A stretch of 13,101 bases of DNA from a bacterium (GTDB taxonomy: Bacteria > Patescibacteriota > Andersenbacteria > UBA10190). The stretch covers positions 1 to 13,101 of the forward strand of contig NZCO01000055.1 of assembly GCA_002686445.1 (NCBI GenBank). Reading direction: 5' to 3'. Below the pieces are notes generated by a model. It did not search any database. It had not been told where the DNA came from and worked only from the letters and a program-made list of their open reading frames with translations. A program made the position numbers and the translations under genes. Of the stretch, positions 10,575 through 13,101 are shown piece after piece (position 1 is the stretch's first letter; each line of letters begins with the position of its first letter).

Positions 10575-12797
10575 ATGGAACTTCTTGAATTTATTGATTT
10601 GCGGATAGTATTTCGCGCGGTTCACATTGCTGGCTTTGTCGTAGCCGCCGGTGCGGCACTTTTTTCAGATCTTCTTTTTATGACTGCTACCAAAGACGGC
10701 AAGATTAATGATGATGAGTTTGGGCTACTAAAGCATGCCAGCACTATGGTATGGACGGGGCTTTTTCTGGCAATCCCTTCTGGCGTCGGCCTATTTTCGC
10801 TGGCTCCAGACGTATATTTGAACAACACAACATTTCTGGCAAAAATAACTATTTTCGTAATTCTGCTGGCGAATGGCGTATTCTTCCACGTTTATCATCT
10901 GCCAGAGATAAAGTCTGTACTGGGAAGAAAAGTTTTCACTCCACGCAACACAGTTGTTCGCAATCGCCAGTTAGTGGGTAGTGGAGTTGTCTCAATGGTC
11001 TCCTGGTTCTTTGTGCTGCTTCTTGGGGCAATGATAGCTGTGCCCTTCGGCTATTGGATGATAGCGTTGGCCTATATTGGCGCAATATTAGTTGGATTAA
11101 TTGTAGCGACAAAGGTAGCCAAGCCCATCATGGATCGCCGAGATCGTAAGGCTCTGAAGAAGGACGCTCTGATTGCCACGATACTATTGATAGCAGTTGC
11201 GATAATTGGTGGGCACGTGAGTTCACCAGCCCGCACCGAGCGCGCAACCCAGGTGAATCAACCAACTGAAACTGAAACGCAATTACTCGAAGAATCTGAG
11301 ACGGGAAATATATATAGTCTGGCTGACGTGCAGGAGCACGCGACACCGAAAGATTGTTGGATCATTATTGACGACTTGGTATTTGATATGACTGAAGCTT
11401 CTAAGTTTCATCCCGCCCGGTTTCCAAACTGCGGCGGCGATGCGACAGAGAACTACTTTGAAAACCATGCACCCCGCAGAGTTATTCGCGACAAGCAAAT
11501 GAAGTTTCTAATTGGTAGCTTGGGCGACGCGACTTCTACTCAGACAGATTCGGTAGCAATTACGGGCCCAGCAATACATGAAGAGTGCGAGGTCGAAGAC
11601 CGTCCCGGTGACCCAACAAATCCTCGGACCGAACTGTTTGTCGGGCCTGATTCATGGAACAAGCTGGAACTCATGACTGTTATTGAGAAACATTGTCGCT
11701 CGCTGTTATTTATTGATGGCACCACCCATGAGCCAGTTGCTCGGATTCACGATATTGGACATCAGATGCACGCACCAACAGTTAGTAATGATGGAGAGTT
11801 CCTTTATATTGTTGCCCGTGATGGCATTGCTTCAAAAATTGAGCTAGCCACCCTCAATGTACTCGCGCAAATACCAGTCGGTATTAATTCCCGAGGAACA
11901 GGCTTAACCGACGACGGTAAATACTTGTTAGTGGGAAATTTCGATCCTCACACAGCAGTACTAATCGATACCAGTTCATTTTCAATCATTAAGGAATATG
12001 AAATTAAAACCCAACTTAATGGTGAGGAAATTACCTCGCGGGTTGGAGGCATCTCTCAAAAGGGTTCCAAGCTTTACGTTGTAATTAAGGACGCCAATCA
12101 AGTATGGGTGATCGACACGGCCCAACATGGTTTCCCAGTCGTGGCCAAGTATGACGACTTAGGAAAGCGAGAGAATACAACTACACCGCCATTGCATGAT
12201 ATTTATCTAACCCCGGACGGCAAACATCTCATTGCTGCCGTTCAAGATGCGGGGGTGGCTTGGGTGCTCGATACTGAGACAGAAGAAATTGTAGCGGAAG
12301 TTCCGACCGGAAAAACGCCGCATACTGGGCCGGGGGCAACCGTGGGTGATCTTACCTTTGTTCCTACTCTAGACGAGAACGGTATTATTTCTGTAATAAA
12401 CACTACTACTTGGAAAAATATCAAAGATATTAATACTGGTGGGCCCAGCCTGTTTATCCGACACAATCCCCAAGCTGAAAGCGCTAAGGAGTATCCATAT
12501 GTTTGGGGAGAGACTGCTTTTGGTGATCGTCACGATGAGATATATCTTATAAATCTTAATTGGATAACCGAGGGTAAGGACGATCCTATTGAATTCACGC
12601 TCAAGCCGGTACCGGGAGAGAGCTCGTGGCATCCTGAATTCACCTTTGACGGCAAGTTCGTATATGTGGTTTCGATGACTGGTGATCAGATAGTGGTTTA
12701 CGACGCCGCAACAATTGAAGTGGTTAAGCGCATTCAATCTGGCACGCCATCAAGTGTCATCAATGTAGGTAGCCGTACTCAAGAGCCTGGTTTATAG
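10575..12797 (+). CDS. Membrane protein fused to cytochrome b5-like and cytochrome d1-like domains
   Basis: A 740-aa three-part protein. Residues 12-215 hold six transmembrane helices, with His17, His54, His105 and His108 near membrane faces. The basic loops at 111-133 and 180-197 would be cytoplasmic, placing the C-terminus outside. A Ser/Thr/Glu-rich linker leads to a cytochrome b5-like domain (246-317), with likely haem ligands His279 (KFHP, in place of the usual HPGG) and His298 (ENHAPRR). Residues about 355-740 form a beta-propeller aligning with the NirS d1-haem domain. His399 matches the proximal ligand His182 of Pseudomonas NirS, His541 (LHDIYLTPDG) matches His369, and TPHTGPGA and GGPSLFIRHNP match NirS segments; the partner of His327 is not seen. 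Nitrite reduction is therefore uncertain; electron transfer or haem binding is safer. No Shine-Dalgarno precedes the ATG. Confidence 0.85.
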   Translation: MELLEFIDLRIVFRAVHIAGFVVAAGAALFSDLLFMTATKDGKINDDEFGLLKHASTMVWTGLFLAIPSGVGLFSLAPDVYLNNTTFLAKITIFVILLANGVFFHVYHLPEIKSVLGRKVFTPRNTVVRNRQLVGSGVVSMVSWFFVLLLGAMIAVPFGYWMIALAYIGAILVGLIVATKVAKPIMDRRDRKALKKDALIATILLIAVAIIGGHVSSPARTERATQVNQPTETETQLLEESETGNIYSLADVQEHATPKDCWIIIDDLVFDMTEASKFHPARFPNCGGDATENYFENHAPRRVIRDKQMKFLIGSLGDATSTQTDSVAITGPAIHEECEVEDRPGDPTNPRTELFVGPDSWNKLELMTVIEKHCRSLLFIDGTTHEPVARIHDIGHQMHAPTVSNDGEFLYIVARDGIASKIELATLNVLAQIPVGINSRGTGLTDDGKYLLVGNFDPHTAVLIDTSSFSIIKEYEIKTQLNGEEITSRVGGISQKGSKLYVVIKDANQVWVIDTAQHGFPVVAKYDDLGKRENTTTPPLHDIYLTPDGKHLIAAVQDAGVAWVLDTETEEIVAEVPTGKTPHTGPGATVGDLTFVPTLDENGIISVINTTTWKNIKDINTGGPSLFIRHNPQAESAKEYPYVWGETAFGDRHDEIYLINLNWITEGKDDPIEFTLKPVPGESSWHPEFTFDGKFVYVVSMTGDQIVVYDAATIEVVKRIQSGTPSSVINVGSRTQEPGL

Positions 12798-12949
12798 AAG
12801 TTAGCATAGGCTGCTCACGCGCAATTGCGGACTCACATTAACCGCACTAACCACTACTTCCTACCTCCTGCTTCACCTTCCCGAAAATTTTTACCCAATA
12901 AAAACTGCAAACCACCCCCAAAGACACCCATCACGGTCTCGACTTAAAT

Positions 12950-12979
12950 AAAAAAGCGCACTTCCAGTTGGTCGTGCGC
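12950..12979 (-). terminator. Minus-strand rho-independent terminator
   Basis: GCGCAC (12956-12961) pairs with GTGCGC (12974-12979), with CCA/TGG adding an inner stem. On the minus strand six T follow (A-run 12950-12955). No minus-strand coding frame ends next to it inside the window, so the transcript it ends is either a small RNA starting within about 120 bases or a gene lying to the right. Confidence 0.7.
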
Positions 12980-13035
12980 ACTATGACGGAATAGGTTTCA
13001 GGTCGAGTTCAGAGACGAGACTGTAAATAATCTTG

Positions 13036-13084
13036 TGTAACTGAACTGATACCCTGGGTTTAAACCCTTAACTAATCAGTTACA
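13036..13084. repeat. Nested inverted repeat with central 12-bp palindrome
   Basis: TGTAACTGA (13036-13044) and TCAGTTACA (13076-13084) are perfect 9-bp reverse complements. Between them lies the perfect palindrome GGGTTTAAACCC (13056-13067). The left arm is followed by a repeat of ACTGA. The element ends two bases before an ATG at 13086. It could be a regulator-binding site, a structured leader that controls that start, or part of a minus-strand small RNA ending at 12950. Confidence 0.6.
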
Positions 13085-13101
13085 TATGAACAAACGAAAA
13101 C

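Larger units (their letters stand above)
12798..13101. other. Gene-free right end of the window
   Basis: No coding frame is supported here. After the stop of the b5-d1 gene there is a C-rich, T-poor stretch (12840-12930) containing the palindrome CGCAATTGCG (12822-12831) but no T-run terminator for that gene. Then come a minus-strand terminator (12950-12979) and a nested inverted repeat (13036-13084). An ATG at 13086 could begin a plus-strand gene that continues beyond the window, but only five codons are visible. Confidence 0.5.

Noticed and set aside
10575..12797. Functional NirS-type nitrite reductase call
   Set aside because: Propeller similarity and two His matches are visible, but the equivalent of His327 and a c-type haem CxxCH motif are absent, so the activity cannot be claimed.
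13086..13101. Start of a plus-strand gene at the right edge
   Set aside because: Only ATG and four further codons are visible and no ribosome-binding site precedes it, so it is noted but not annotated as a gene.

Overview
The window looks like a piece of a small-genome bacterial chromosome. I suspect Patescibacteria (Candidate Phyla Radiation), possibly a Parcubacteria-like lineage. This is inference from overall character: many short orphan proteins, a compact RNR set, small membrane and zinc-finger proteins of a kind I associate with that group, and a mixture of Shine-Dalgarno starts and apparently leaderless starts. No rRNA, tRNA, CRISPR array or transposase is visible. TGA is used as a normal stop codon, which argues against the TGA-recoding CPR lineages.

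Layout. (1) 1-2532: a small winged-helix-like ORF (242-457, +), two back-to-back terminators, and a retron-like reverse transcriptase (542-1594, -). The RT is preceded on its own strand by about 270 nt of hairpin-rich noncoding DNA whose ends are complementary, as expected of a retron msr-msd RNA. Upstream of it is a GmhB/HisB-type HAD phosphatase (1951-2532, -). (2) 2592-4556: a half-size DMT/EamA-like membrane protein (+), a pair of convergent terminators, an unrecognised 176-aa protein (-), and the 3-methyladenine DNA glycosylase Tag (+), ending at a strong shared hairpin. (3) 4587-8475 (-): an apparent operon in the order nrdB, nrdA, flavin split-barrel protein, DoxX-like membrane protein. 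The RNR is unusual. The ATP-cone allosteric domain sits on the radical-generating beta subunit instead of alpha, and alpha lacks the usual C-terminal cysteine pair. (4) 8500-9395: a divergent, cysteine-containing ArsR-type regulator with two near-identical inverted-repeat operators in the nrdB/arsR intergenic region, then two small minus-strand genes, a 53-aa two-helix membrane protein and a 61-aa C2H2-like zinc-binding protein. (5) 9492-12797 (+): a 221-aa polytopic membrane protein, a 66-aa membrane-anchored cysteine-rich protein, and a 740-aa protein fusing six transmembrane helices, a cytochrome b5-like domain and a NirS-type cytochrome d1 beta-propeller. (6) 12798-13101: no gene; it holds a minus-strand terminator and a large nested inverted repeat.

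How the parts may work together. The nrd operon supplies deoxynucleotides, and its divergent cysteine-bearing regulator suggests control by a metal or redox signal. The 66-aa and 740-aa proteins probably form an extracytoplasmic haem electron-transfer unit. The RT plus its structured upstream RNA is the best candidate for an uncharacterised system, because it has the core of a retron but no recognisable effector gene beside it.
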